This document shows, piece after piece, positions 1-11,419 of a DNA stretch of 64,000 nucleotides; position 1 is the stretch's first letter, and each line of letters begins with the position of its first letter. The notes beneath the pieces are model-generated. The model was not told where the DNA came from and did no database searches. It saw only the letters and a program-made list of their open reading frames with translations. The DNA lies in assembly GCA_027924645.1 (NCBI GenBank), contig BSBN01001149.1:4030001-4094000 (forward strand), given 5' to 3'. Made by a program: the position numbers and the translations under genes. This stretch comes from Cunninghamia lanceolata. Taxonomy: Eukaryota > Streptophyta > Pinopsida > Cupressales > Cupressaceae.

Positions 1-847
1 AGCTATTTCCAGGAACCAGTTAATGGCTTTGTTTAAGGTTATCTTTGACTGGTTAGTTTAGAATTAGAGTAGGTTTCATTTCTGCTTTAGTTTTCCCTTT
101 TCTTAAGTGCTTCTACACAGGCTGCATTGTCATTAGGAGAATGCAGGCCTTTTCCCTTTTTGTGTTTTGGAGGGAGTTTCCAGTTTTCCAACATGTTTAG
201 CCTTGACCCCATGCCCAATGGGTGTAATAAGGCCACTGATATTATGTTTAGCAGGCAAACATCCCATGGAAGTCACCAAATTGTTGACCCATTTTCCTCT
301 GTCTAGAGCTAAAACAGCCCACCTGGTATTTTTCCTTGAAAATCCTTTGGAAAATGTTCCTATAAAGCTTAAGGTGCCAAATTTCCCAAAAAGCCTTGCC
401 TGAAAAAACCTTACCATTGGAAAGAGCTTGAAAAAATAGGCAGGTTTTCTTTTTACATCACCCTGAAATTCGGCCAAATAAAGAAGTTATTTATGGTCAA
501 AGTTTTGGTCAACATACAGTTCAAATGTTCATTTGGTGAGCTTGCAAAATCTCTATCGGCCTTAGAAAATGATGAAAAAAGTGAGTTTTATACATTTCTG
601 AATGTATATCGGGCTTAGGAAGGTGCATGTAAAAGGAGGAATCTTTCGCAAATTCCTGGGATATTCCCGGTTTGTATATTTGGTTGCAAGGAGAAATATA
701 CAAGGAAAATTATACAAAGCAGAAGATACATTACAGGAATATTCCCTCAATGCATGTCAGGTTTCAAATGCATATTATGTTGTATGTTTGAACATGCAAT
801 GAAAAGATACAAAGTTTGACATACAAGTGCATCCGCTACAGTGGAAT
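1..847. other. Unrecognised sequence, no supported gene
   Basis: Overlapping open frames exist on both strands (about 133-477), but neither shows a known motif, and frames this short are expected by chance. The segment could be the internal part of a minus-strand gypsy element whose LTR lies at 3.07-4.2 kb; this is only inferred from position. From about 600 the TTGTAT/ATACAA words of the next feature begin to appear. Confidence 0.4.
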
Positions 848-1535
848 GTACATTCGGCCTTGTATGTTTCTTTGTATATTTCGCTTGTATGTTTTGCAGA
901 TACAAGCGAAACATATAGAGAAACATACAAGGCCGAACGTACAAGAGGTGGGGCCTGCGCACATACAAGGTTGATTGTATGTCAAAGATACAAGGGACCT
1001 TCGCCTAAGATACAAGTCAGAGATACATTTGCTACAATGGCTTGTATATTTTGCTTTGTATGTTTTTACATACAAAGCCGATATACAAAGGTTTACATAC
1101 AAGCCGGACCCGATTGCTTTTTTAACTTGTTTTATAAAGTTTTGGGGTCCGCCTTGTATATGGGCGATTGTATATGGTGATATGCAAGTCAGAGATACAA
1201 GGGTTGTATGCAAGACGGACTTGAATCGAAGATCAAATTCAGCATATCCAAGTCTCGGGTCCGCCTTGTATATGTATAAGTGTTTTGTATATTTGTGCAT
1301 GCAAAGAAATATACAAAGAAAGGTGATACAAGCCGGATCCGACCCAGCAGTCAAAGCAGTTGATAAATTTTGGGGTCCGTGGCTTGTATATTTGGCGCTT
1401 GTATATCATGCAATATACAAGCAAACATACAAAGGAGGTATACAAGCCAGATTTCAACGTTTTTTCAGGTTATTTCATAAAGTTTGAAGTCCGTGGCTTG
1501 CATGTACATTGTGCTTGCATATTACAATATGCAAA
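848..1535. repeat. Cluster of TTGTAT/ATACAA imperfect palindromes
   Basis: At least six imperfect inverted repeats follow each other: 848-942 (43-bp arms, 9-base loop, four mismatches), 1039-1105, 1146-1222, 1257-1345, 1381-1447 and about 1512-1536. Several start with a GGGTCCG or GTCCG word followed by CTTGTAT and end with ATACAAG followed by CGGAC or GGACCC, so units look related by duplication. An AT-rich spacer containing TTTATAAAGTTTTG-like sequence recurs before units at about 1133, 1363 and 1475. No protein is evident. It could be a cluster of foldback or MITE-like elements, or a satellite with dyad units. Confidence 0.7.
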
Positions 1536-3040
1536 GGGCAGACACAGTTTTCAACGATGCTCCTTGAACCAGCCCAACAACGAATAAGGCGGTGCCACGT
1601 GGCGGCAGACATACATGCAAGTTAACATACAAATGGTGCGGCCCGCGAATACAAGGGCAATTGTATGCATATACAAATTTGAAACATATAAAGTCATTTT
1701 GAGCCAAATGTACAAAGCGCCATGCATATGCAAAGGGAGTTGCAGAGGAGGTTTTGGATGCCAATTTAAGCAGCAAATGCAAGTGATATATACACAGACA
1801 CAAAGCGATATATACAGGCGGTTGACCAAAACTTTGACCACCTGTATCTCCTCCGTCCTGGTGAATTTCGACATGCTGTAAGAGACAAAGATGCATATTT
1901 TGGTCCCCTCTTTCATTTGGCAGGGTTTTCAGGAGTTTTTGTCACCTTTCCATTTTTAGATCTGGCCTTGCATATTTTGGGTCGTGGACGTTTCCGCGAC
2001 TTTTTGGGGCAGGATGCAGATATTTTTCGCATTTATTTCTACAGGTAATGGAAGCTGCTCGCATTGATGGTAAAAGATATTTCTCCACCGTCCTGTTCCA
2101 AATATTTTAAGGTATGCATTGCTGAGGATCGATGATGCAACAGCTTGCATTGAAGACTTGAAAATATCTTCTATCTGCCCAATGCCAGATATTCGACGCC
2201 ATAACTTCTGCAGCTGGATAGTCATTCATGCGAGGATATTTTTTGAGATAGCTCTTAGAGCAATTTTTGTAACTGACTTAGGGTTAATTTGGAATGCTAT
2301 ATATATGCATTCATATGATGTAAATAAGGTTGGAAAATTTTTAGCATTCAGGCTTTCTATTTCCAAACAAAACCTTCTATATTGTAATTGTGCCTTCCCA
2401 CTGAATATACTCAAGTTATTTTGCCTCTTTGGACTGATTTCTAGTCCTGTGTGAATCTACATATGGTTGTTTGTGAATGTCTATGTTCCTCTCAATCATC
2501 TGGTTTCTCACCTTTGCTAGGATCAATTGAATGGGTGTATGTTTGCTTGTTATATTTGGTTATGCTGTGCATTTCCTCAGTATTATGAGGGTTCTTTTAT
2601 TAAACTTGGTGAATCACCCTTTGTTTTCAAGCTTTTGTTTCGTCCTTCGCTTTAAAGCATTCCTTCTCTCTTTTCCTCTTAAGATTCAGTAGTTTTAGGT
2701 GATAACTAGTTAAGGAAGCCAGCCTTCTCCGGAGGTCTGATCTCATTTAGCAAAGTCCCACACTTAGAGATCATTCCCATGTTACTCCAGATTGCTGAGG
2801 TTTCACAACTGTACACAAGGGTGCAAATCTGGGTGATAACATCAAGTTGGGGTGTAGCTTCCAAGGTAGGTTCTATGTGTTCCTCTTCAACAAGATCTTG
2901 TGCCACCCCACTTTTTTCTCCTATAGTTTGTTGCTAGGGTGTTTGTTTTATGTATCTACCTTTCAAATCCCTAGGTCTAACCATATAGATTCAAATTAAC
3001 CTAAAAAGGATTGTTAAATAAAATTCCTTATTAACACAAG
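1536..3040. other. Unrecognised spacer, possible gypsy internal remnant
   Basis: No recognisable gene. TTGTAT words persist to about 1850. A minus-strand open stretch at 2706-2906 lies just downstream (on the minus strand) of the gypsy-type PBS at 3041-3060. It lacks an ATG and matches no family I recognise, so it is not called as a gene. Confidence 0.35.
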
Positions 3041-3060
3041 AGTCCCCGACAACAGTGCCA
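3041..3060 (-). other. Gypsy-type primer binding site
   Basis: Read on the minus strand the segment is TGGCACTGTTGTCGGGGACT, preceded by TTTT. This is close to the TGGCGCCGTTGCCGGGGA primer site of plant Athila/Tat gypsy elements, with C-to-T or G-to-A type changes. It places the 5' LTR of a minus-strand gypsy element immediately to the right and its internal region to the left. Confidence 0.6.
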
Positions 3061-3064
3061 AAAA

Positions 3065-4190
3065 TAACAAGGGTTGTTGGTCCTTGGCATTTAATCATGT
3101 TTTCATGTGTCAAATCCAGGGTTGTGTCCTAGGCTATCTATAATAAGGGGTTCCATAGCTACCAGTCCACTAACTACTTCTACTAATCTGACTACTTCAA
3201 ATATTAGCACTGCTAATTTGTTTGTTGTGGAAAGAAATTCTGAAAATACTAAAACAATGTTGAAACAGTAAATTGTTGAAATTGACCTACTCTAATCCAT
3301 ACAACTGAAATTATGCATTGTACTAAAAACAACAATTAAACATAACCAAATCTATTTTTATGAAAGCAGTAAACTATCTTCCTAATAGAGTCTGAAATAG
3401 GGCAATGAAATAAATAAATAATAGCCTCTTGTCTTGATGGTGGGAGTGGACCCTTGCTCCTTGCCCTCAGGATTGAAGACTAAAATAAAAACTCAGTATA
3501 GAAATATAATAACACGGTCTTTCTTTAGTCTAATTTCATCTACATGCTTGTATTCAAAAAAAATATGTCTAAACTGGAAAATGGAGATTACAATAACCTA
3601 ATAGCAATCATCTGTGTTTCTTTGTTGCTTCTACCTTTTATATATATCAAATCAAGCGATAAGATATCAATCTATTCTAACTATTAGTTTATCTATGAGA
3701 TATCATCGATCTCTTATTTTAACAATTGTTTAATTGCAGAGTAAAATCATGCAACTGAAATTGATTTTAGTGGTACAGCAATCCCACTAAATCTGGAGTC
3801 TTAACTTGAATAACAACTAGACAGCGAGGCCCTGAAATATAGGTATTTAATAAGTCTTTAGGAACTCATGCAAAATCAATAAAAGAGGAATTAGACCCAT
3901 AACAGTCAACTAGAGTCTTCACCCGATCATTCTGGTGCTAGCTGAGTAACCTTTGTAGCACTCCAATTGCCTCCGAAGGTGCAGACTAATAGTGGCGCCG
4001 AAGACTCTACACTGTCGCTAAGGGGCTCTAGAGATGTGTGCTATCACTAGGAGCTCTGGAGATGATCCACCCTTGGCTCCCCTGCTTCAAAATACTTCCA
4101 ACATATTAGGAAAACATTAGAGTTTGGTGTAGTATCCTTCATGTCAGCTCTAGAGATTGCTAGGACCATCTCTGAAGATGCTAAAAATTG
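3065..4190 (-). repeat. Probable gypsy LTR next to PBS
   Basis: The LTR would begin at TAACAAGGG (3065, expected TG mutated to TA) directly beside the PBS. The right end is not defined; copia-like sequence is visible again from about 4.2-4.4 kb. The segment is non-coding, with a GC-richer part at 3.9-4.1 kb. The second LTR is not in the window, so length and boundaries are inferred. If this element inserted into the older Copia element, it would explain why the Copia reverse transcriptase is missing here. Confidence 0.4.
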
Positions 4191-4414
4191 TCTTTTCCCA
4201 TGCAACTACACTTGTAGATGCAAAAAGAGAGACTTATCTGCATATTTTCATTAGTTTGTTGCACATTAGTCCTTCAATCAAAAATCATGACCTTTGGCAA
4301 TTCATCTCTCATTAATGTAATTAAAATGAATCTTATCAGTCTACTATGGTGCAATTACCAGGACAACAAAATAAAAGGGGTGGAAAAGAGAGGTAAAAAG
4401 GTGTATTATTCTGG
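4191..4414 (-). other. Decayed sequence between gypsy LTR and Copia
   Basis: Only very weak reading continuity with the Copia polyprotein downstream of the acidic linker can be seen on the minus strand. The reverse transcriptase that should follow integrase is not recognisable. Confidence 0.3.
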
Positions 4415-5130
4415 GTGCTACCTAACACTCATCAGTCTTGTGAATCTTCTCAAGGGTGGAGTAAGAATCTCAACTTGTTCTTTTGCATGATCATTTGTAC
4501 CAACTTCTTCTGTAACAACATATTCATCTTCATCAAAACTAGTCGAATCTTCTTCTTCTTCTTCTTAACCCCCCAATCCATCATTTTGTTCTTCCTAAGG
4601 TGCATCTTGCTTCTCTAACTCAAATTGCACTCTCTTTACCTTTTTCATCTTTTTCTTTTAGCTGCTCAGGTTTAGAAATAGCTCTAAGTTCCCTAAAAAT
4701 AACATCTCTAGAATAGATAATCTTACGGGTTAGTGGATTCCAAAGCTTATAACCTTTGACATTATCACCATATCCAATGAATGTATACTTTTCAACTTTT
4801 GGATCCAACTTAGATCGCTTTTCCTTAGGCACATGAAAAAAAGCCCCACAACCAAAAACCCTTAAATGTGAAACAGAAGGTTTCTTACTTGTCCACACTT
4901 CATAAGGTGTCGAATCAAGAGCCTTACAAGGAGATCTATTTATCAAGTAGCAAGCAGTACACACAGCCTCTACCCAAAAGCATTTATCCAATTGTGCATC
5001 ACTCAGCATACTTCTGGCCCTTTCCATGATTGTTCAGTTCATCCTTTCTACAACACCATTCTGTTGTGGTGTATATGGAGTTGTCTTTTGTTTTATAATA
5101 CATGCATTCTTGCAAAACTCATCAAATTCC
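4415..5130 (-). pseudogene. Ty1/Copia integrase C-terminal part (old element)
   Basis: The minus strand encodes the second half of a Copia integrase. It starts with the [10 protein letters not shown] motif carrying the catalytic glutamate (about 5070), then FWVEAV, a PYEVWT-like motif and the region ending near SRDVIFRE. It ends in an acidic serine/glutamate-rich linker (CTT repeats on the plus strand near 4550) and a PPLRR-like stretch that normally precedes reverse transcriptase. One CGA-to-TGA type stop breaks the frame just after the VERMN motif, and more stops occur near 4430. The first half of the same integrase lies 28 kb away at 33.0-33.9 kb; the break falls exactly at the edge of the 5131-33006 insertion. 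Confidence 0.85.
5126..5130. repeat. Target site duplication ATTCC, left copy
   Basis: ATTCC directly before 5131 matches ATTCC at 33007-33011. The two copies flank the large LARD-like element. With one copy removed, the integrase frame of the host Copia element continues from the right fragment into the left fragment. Confidence 0.85.
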
Positions 5131-7054
5131 TATTAACGTGCAGGATTACACCCATTTATGTAAAGTTGTGAAGCTCAGCAATCCTGTGTAACATGGGATC
5201 AAACTCAGGCTCTGGGTGACCTATGGTGACTTTGAACCTCCAAATTATGGTTGGTTCCCTTGTAATTTTCAATGGATCTATAACTTTCATATAAAGAGGG
5301 TTGAAGGATCTAATAAAAGCACTAAAACTGTAATCTAAAGTGTGGTGATGCACCTAATTTTGATGGAAAACTGTAAATCTAACTCATAATAGATCTCAGA
5401 AAATCTATCCACACAATCCACTTTTAGCAATATGATCACAAAAATGATTCTAAGGGAGGCTGGAAATGACTTTCTTCTTGAAGGAAAAAGGGATTTTCAC
5501 AACATGAAAGAAAATTACTCCAATTACACAGCCTAAGACTTGTGATTTCAATGTTGTTCAATACATGCAAATACAAATGAGACAATGATTTTAAAGGTTT
5601 TGATGTTAAACACAATAAAATCTCATCAAATCATTCACATAAGCAGCATTAATGAAAAGGTAGACACTTGATTCAGCCAAAAAATAAAGTTACAATTGCA
5701 TAAAAAGACAAAGAATAGAACCTGTAACCTATTGTCATCTCTATAAATCTAAAAAATATAAATTACAAAACCTTCTTTCTCTCTCAAAGTGTAAAGAGAA
5801 AAAAGGTAAGAACTAGAAAAACCCAACTTTTTCTTACAATATATAATATGCTCTCTCCAAGAGACCTAGAAAGGTCAACTACAGTGAACTGCCTCTAAAA
5901 ATAAGCTCTCAAAACTTATCCACGAGCAAGCAAGAAAATCCCTTAAAATAAGGACTATAATTGTCCCAAATCGAGATAAAATAGCTCCAAATTGCTCTCC
6001 TCCATAACTTTGACCAAAAGGTGGACTAAACTCTCCAATTTTGACCCAAAAACCATGCAAAGAGCTCCAAAAAGACTTCAGTTAACTCCATCCTCCAAAT
6101 TTGCATGATTTTGGGATATGTGAGGAAGTAATAAAGTAATTTTTGAATGATTACTTTACTATGAGTTATAATTTGTCCTATCTTCTTGATTTTACAACTT
6201 GTGAAAAAATAATAAAATAATTTATAATTACATTACTTTACTATTTGTTTATATCTATCTAGTTGCAAAATCATGCAATTTTGAATGCATTTGCCCTTTA
6301 GAAGATTTAAAAAAGAAAAAATGACCACCTATTTCACCCTTTGCATTCACATGATTACATTAATGATGATGCCAAGATCGAAACAAGCCTTCATGCATGC
6401 AAAAAGATAAAAATATCTCCATTTATCCCCCTTATGTCTCCCATGCATACATAATGATCTCCTCATGCAACACACCTCATTCACTTGCATAAATTTCATT
6501 CATTACATTGCTACATAAAACACCTTACAACTCCTAGCACTATACATGCATCATTATGCCTTCATGCCTAATGTAATACATTATAAAGAACCCTTATGAC
6601 TCCTTATGTGCATTATCATATATATTTGTATTTTCATCTTTTGTCATATATAGTACCTTATCACTCCATGTATAATCATTATCCATCACCACCTTCGAAT
6701 CCTTCTCCTTTGACTTCAATTTCACTTCATGCCTTAGCAAAATTAACTAAGGCACTCAGCCTTATCTTCTAATTATTGTTCTGACTTTTGAATAAAATCA
6801 AAAAGGCAATAATAAAACATGCCCTCATGGGCCCCTGTGGCATAATGATTCAAATTATTAGGTTTTTAAGACTTTAGAAGTCTCAACCATAGTGATGGAT
6901 TAGATAATAATGATTTTGTAAAAAAGAAGTCAAAAAGGAAGAAAAGAAACTCTAAGGCATCAACCAAAAAGAACAGAAAAGCCTAATCTTTTTGTCATTT
7001 TCACTTGTGTTCCTCCTGCTCCTCTTGAGCTGTTGCCATACTCCCTTAGGGTTT

Positions 7055-7118
7055 GAAGGTTTCTTCATTTTTGTCTGCAATTTCTTGAAGGTTTCTTCAT
7101 TTTTGTCTGCAATTTCTT
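7055..7118. repeat. 32-bp tandem duplication in left LARD LTR
   Basis: The unit beginning GAAGGTTTCTTCATTTTTGT occurs twice without change at 7055-7086 and 7087-7118, followed by a partial third start. The right LTR (about 29780) has a single copy, so the duplication arose after insertion or was lost from the right copy. Confidence 0.85.
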
Positions 7119-9614
7119 GAAGGTTTCTCCATGATTTTCCTTCGAATCTTTGACAGGACCTGAAGGTGGGTGCATTTTTTTATATTTTGAAACATTTTTC
7201 TTGATTTCCTGATGCAAGAAAGGCCTTCAGGCTGCAGTCTTGAAGTAGTTTTTGTTGCATTATGCTTTACCATGCTTTGTCTTCTCACTATATTTGCTTT
7301 GCTTTGGTTAAATCTTCATGTCAACCGGTCTCTGAGGTTTAAGAGCTCACTGTGACATACCCGAGGCCTGTGGCAAAAGTTCTTCCTCTCTGCAACAAAA
7401 ATAATGTAAGGCCTCTTTTTATCTTGCACCATTCATGATTCTTGATTGTGTATCTTATATGATGAGAGTTAGGAAGTAAAACTATGTGGGTTTTACATTT
7501 TTTTAAGAATATTTGAAGGAACCCATTCTCATAGGCCGCGGACATGCTCACTATATACATGAAATATCTGCATTTGTTCTCTAGTTCTTGAAACTCCCGG
7601 CAAGATGAAAGATGAACACTCTTTTTACCTCGGCCTTTATGCACATATATATTACCATTGCGAGGGTTTTGACAAAATGAAGCACAAATTGGTAAACTAC
7701 TTTGGTTCTTCTAAAACCATTAAGGCTGTTGGATATAGAACATGCATATCTGTCTTTTTAAAGAAAATAGCAAAGTTTGTTTTATGTAGAAACCCTCTTA
7801 GGGTTTGAAGTAAAAACTTTTATCTTATTTGTATTTTGACCTTGAATGACATAAAGACACAAGGGTTTTTGGCATCTTTAACCTTCTGTAACAGCAATGA
7901 ACTGGGTTTTCATCTTTATTGTTCTTCTTCTCTCTGGCAGCAGTAACGAAAAGGGTCTCTCTCTATCATGGCATCCTACTGCTCTTCCATTTTGAGACTG
8001 CAAAAATGCACAAAAGTTCCTTCATTCTTCACCTGTAGATGTTCTTTCCCTTTTTTCTGATCTGGTTTTTAAAACTTTGAAAAGGAAAAAAACTCTCTTG
8101 GTTTCGACCTATGGGCACTCATACACACATATGATTTGCATTTTATATCTTTTATTTTCCTACCACAAAGGCATTATGTAGCTTTTGCATAGCCAACCTG
8201 GAGTTTTTCTTTAAAACAAATACTCATAAGGTTTAAAACATTTAACATCCTTCTTGTATATTCTGTAACAAACATTCAACCTTCCTATGACAACTCATGG
8301 CTTCTGACTGTGGCATTGGTTCTTTTAGTTTCATTGTGAAAGTGCTTTAATGGTAATGGAACTTTGTGTTTCATGTTCTTCTTTTGATAGTGAATTGCTT
8401 GAGGTTAGAGTATATCCTCACTGTTCCTTATAGATCTCTTTGCATCACCGTTTCCTCTTCACAGGTGACTGCTACTATTCCAAATCCAGTTTATGCAGAT
8501 ATTGTATGATTTTTCTCTTGGTACTTAGATGGCATATGACTGTCTTGTAGCACTGGAGGTTGTACCTATCTTTGCCAAGATCTCTGCAGTCTTTTGTCTT
8601 GTGTATCATTCATTGGGATGCTCTGTCAAACATGTCTATTTGTTGTTCTTTCTAGACTGTACCTTCGTTAGCCTATTCAAATGGTTTTCTAGCAACATGA
8701 GGTGACTTCTTCTATGTAATTTGTATTTGTAGCTCTCATATTCTATTCATGATAATATGTTCTATTGGGCTCTTTCAATGCTCCTGTGTCATCTTGATAT
8801 GATGTTGTCTCCTTATAGTATCTGACTATCTTTTTCTTTGATGGCATTAAGAGTTCCTTGAGCACATGGATGATGAAAACCTTAATCTCTAAACATTTTA
8901 CCTATCATCCTAGCAAGACACTATTATAATTTCCTTTATATTGACCAATACAATGTTCTTTCATGGGAGTGATGGCTGCTAGTTCATGCTTCTCAAGTGA
9001 CTGCTATGTTATCTTTGCCTTGACTATTTTATCACTGAAGTACATTTTTTTACACATGATTGTTTCCTTAATGCTCATGATACAAGTGATTGTATCTACA
9101 TATGTTATGGTTGTTCTTTATCATGCACTTGCAACTTGATTGTGATGTAACACCATGGTGTCATTTAGCTTGATTGTACCTTGTTCATGCTACTCCATGG
9201 TATGGTTGTTCATGTTTTCTCTCTACGACTGTACTTTGTATGATATAGGACTGTTCATCTATTCTTTTTGTTGTTCCACTGTGACTAATCATGTATTACG
9301 GCAAAAAATCATGTTTACAATTTGGATATTTCTGTATTAACAAAAATACTTGAGCATACTGGGCTCAACCCTTGTGGGAGCCCATTTTCTCCACATGTTT
9401 TAATGTCTTTAAATCAGCAACATAACTTTTCCTATACTTGCACAGTGTACAAACAAGTTAGCATAAAAACATACCTTTGGAAGCTGATTGATCTCTCTCA
9501 TGATGATTTGACTTTCAACTAATGATCTGAATTATTGCACATGTCTGATATTGATCCAACTGTATTGGTGCATAATGATTGCAATTTTATATATCTGTTG
9601 ATAAAGCATATGAT

Positions 9615-9619
9615 GAATT
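9615..9619. repeat. Target site duplication GAATT, Sire-1 left
   Basis: GAATT precedes the element and recurs at 17108-17112. The uninterrupted right LARD LTR has a single GAATT in the same context (near 32312), which confirms the insertion site. Confidence 0.92.
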
Positions 9620-9881
9620 TGTTGGATCTAGGGCATACAACTGAGAGGGGGGGGTGAATCAGTTGTATAAAACTTCTTCTTTTTCAAACACTTGATTCTT
9701 CGTTGTTAGTTAGCAGCATATCAATTAATCATTCATGAAAGCATAATACATAAACACAAGAGCAGATAAACATCAACACATTGAACACCAAGATTTTGAC
9801 GTGGAAAACCCGGTTAAGGGAAAAACCACGGGGTGATTAACCCAAGAATTATTCTCTGTTAGAAGAATAAAGAAGAATGAA

Positions 9882-9961
9882 TGGCACATGCCAATTAGGG
9901 CTCACTGCCCGAGCACACTGCTCACAAAGAGGCCCACTGCCTACAAGGAGACACACTGTCT
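9882..9961 (-). other. AGTG-loop mini-hairpin array in Sire-1 3' LTR
   Basis: Read on the minus strand, four 13-base units follow in order: AGAC-AGTGT-GTCT (9949-9961), AGGC-AGTGG-GCCT (9930-9942), GAGC-AGTGT-GCTC (9911-9923) and GGGC-AGTGA-GCCC (9898-9910). Then TGGC-ATGT-GCCA follows (9882-9893). Stems change between units while pairing is kept and the loop stays AGTG plus one base. The array lies about 165-245 bases downstream of the TATA box, so it should be in the 5' leader of the genomic RNA. A role in packaging, dimerisation or translation is conjecture. Confidence 0.75.
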
Positions 9962-10125
9962 ACAAAGTGATAAAAATCACAGTCTTGAACTGGAGAATGA
10001 CATCTCTACCATGTCCGGATCAGTTCCATTTAAGCCCAAAAACCTCTGCTCTGCCTTTCGCACTTCTCTTCCCTATGCCACACTTATCCACACACACCAC
10101 ACCTCGAAATGAACTCACAGACCGT

Positions 10126-10133
10126 TATTTATA
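10126..10133 (-). promoter_or_regulatory. TATA box in Sire-1 3' LTR
   Basis: TATAAATA on the minus strand, in the context TTGTATAAATAA shared with the Sire-2 LTRs. It is likely the U3 promoter core. Confidence 0.7.
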
Positions 10134-11096
10134 CAAGACATCGACTTAGGAACAAACATCTAAGTCGGCAAACAATCATAAGAGTATCCGCAAGATGAAT
10201 AACACATCCGGTCGGCCACCACAAGAACATTCGCAGGATGAACAACTCATCCGGTCGGCTAAACAGAGCAAGAACTTCATCCGGAAGAATAACTTCAATT
10301 CTGGGCTCTACTATCAATGCGGATCAACAACACAACCTCAACACGATCTAGAAAACTTCACAAGCCTGCCTGAATGTCTGGATACATCCGCACTTCCTTT
10401 ACTTGCTGGAATCTCTTGTCTTCCTCATCCGAAACTTCAAGAACACAGTCTGTCGCCACTGTAGAAGGTACTTCCGGACCTTCAAATCATACATTATCAA
10501 TGCGGACCAACAACACAACCTCAACATGATCCAAGAACCTTCACAAGCCTGTCTGAATGACCAGGTACGTCCGCATTTCCTTTACTTATTGAAATCTCTT
10601 ATCCTCCTTATCCGGAACTTCAAGAACACAGTCTGTCGCCACTGTCATAATGCAAGAGGTACTTCCGGACCTCCAAATCATACACAACTTGAGATGGCAC
10701 ATCACAAGGACATCCCAAACACTCTTTCCAATCCGCAGATTAGGATTGTACAATTCCGGACCTCACCAGACCTTTCTGTGATCCTCTGTCACCTCTAAGC
10801 ACTTGCCGGAACCGGTTCCACACAGACAGCCATAACTTCTTCAGGTCTTCATGCGGACCTCTGAAAACTTGACTGAAGCATCTCAAGACTCATATCTGCA
10901 AACCCTTTAATCCGCATCCTCCGGTTCTCAACCTATCCAATATATTTGCCTTCTTCTCATCACTGTTCTTCACTGTTCCTGACTGAGGCTAATTTTCTCA
11001 ATATCCTCAACACACAGCTCATCCAATCCTTCTTGTCAATGTAATATGAGTATGTTGACATCAATGACAACACTGGTTCACCTCATACTTGCAACA

Positions 11097-11341
11097 ATCT
11101 CCCCCTTTGTCATTGATGGCAACATATGATGTGAAAAACCATCAAGACAAGAACTTCTCCTTTCTGTCACAGCTCCCCCTATCAACAACAACTTTTGACA
11201 TGTCTTCTCTTCCTTTACTGCTCCCCCTTTGATCATTAACCACTTGTTTTTCACATGTCTTCTCTCCCCCTTTGACATCAATGGCAAAGGGCTCATACTT
11301 GCAATTCTAATACATCAGAATCATACCAGCTGCTCCCCCTT
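11097..11341 (-). repeat. Reiterated polypurine tracts before Sire-1 3' LTR
   Basis: On the minus strand AAAGGGGGAGAT abuts the 3' LTR (11097-11108) and should be the primer for plus-strand DNA synthesis. Similar AGGGGGAG tracts recur near 11171, 11221, 11263 and 11332. Multiple polypurine tracts at this place are a described feature of Sireviruses. Confidence 0.8.
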
Positions 11342-11401
11342 AGTAGCAGCTCCCCATCATCAATCCGGATCACAAGATATGACTGTGATATCCACCGGAC
11401 T

Positions 11402-11419
11402 GATGCACATCAGTGCATC
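11402..11419 (-). other. Stem-loop directly after Sire-1 pol stop
   Basis: On the minus strand GATGCAC-TGAT-GTGCATC forms a perfect 7-bp stem with a 4-base loop. It starts on the first base after the TAA stop codon (11420-11422). Sire-2 has the same structure in the same position at 23379-23396 with one G-T pair. Confidence 0.75.

Larger units (their letters stand above)
5131..9619 (-). repeat. LARD-like left LTR, segment 1
   Basis: Non-coding and AT-rich, colinear with 27889-32314. It is interrupted at 9619 by Sire-1 and continues at 17113. Compared with the right LTR it has about 36 extra bases near 6085-6125 and a 32-bp tandem duplication at 7055-7118. Short open frames inside are not conserved as protein between the two LTR copies, so none is called. 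Confidence 0.85.
9620..11096 (-). repeat. Sire-1 3' LTR
   Basis: Begins TGTTGGATC and ends CTTGCAACA, so read on the minus strand it starts TGTTGCAAG and ends CCAACA. It is 1477 bp against 1476 bp for the partner at 15632. Differences are mainly C/T and G/A transitions. It contains the TATA box and the hairpin array listed separately. Confidence 0.93.

Noticed and set aside
133..477. Overlapping open frames on both strands, 78 and 114 codons
   Set aside because: No motif, complementary frames of similar length, and no homologous support; not called as genes.
7097..7288. Minus-strand frame shared by both LARD LTRs (also 29774-29983)
   Set aside because: The two copies diverge in frame and length through indels, so it is not conserved as protein.
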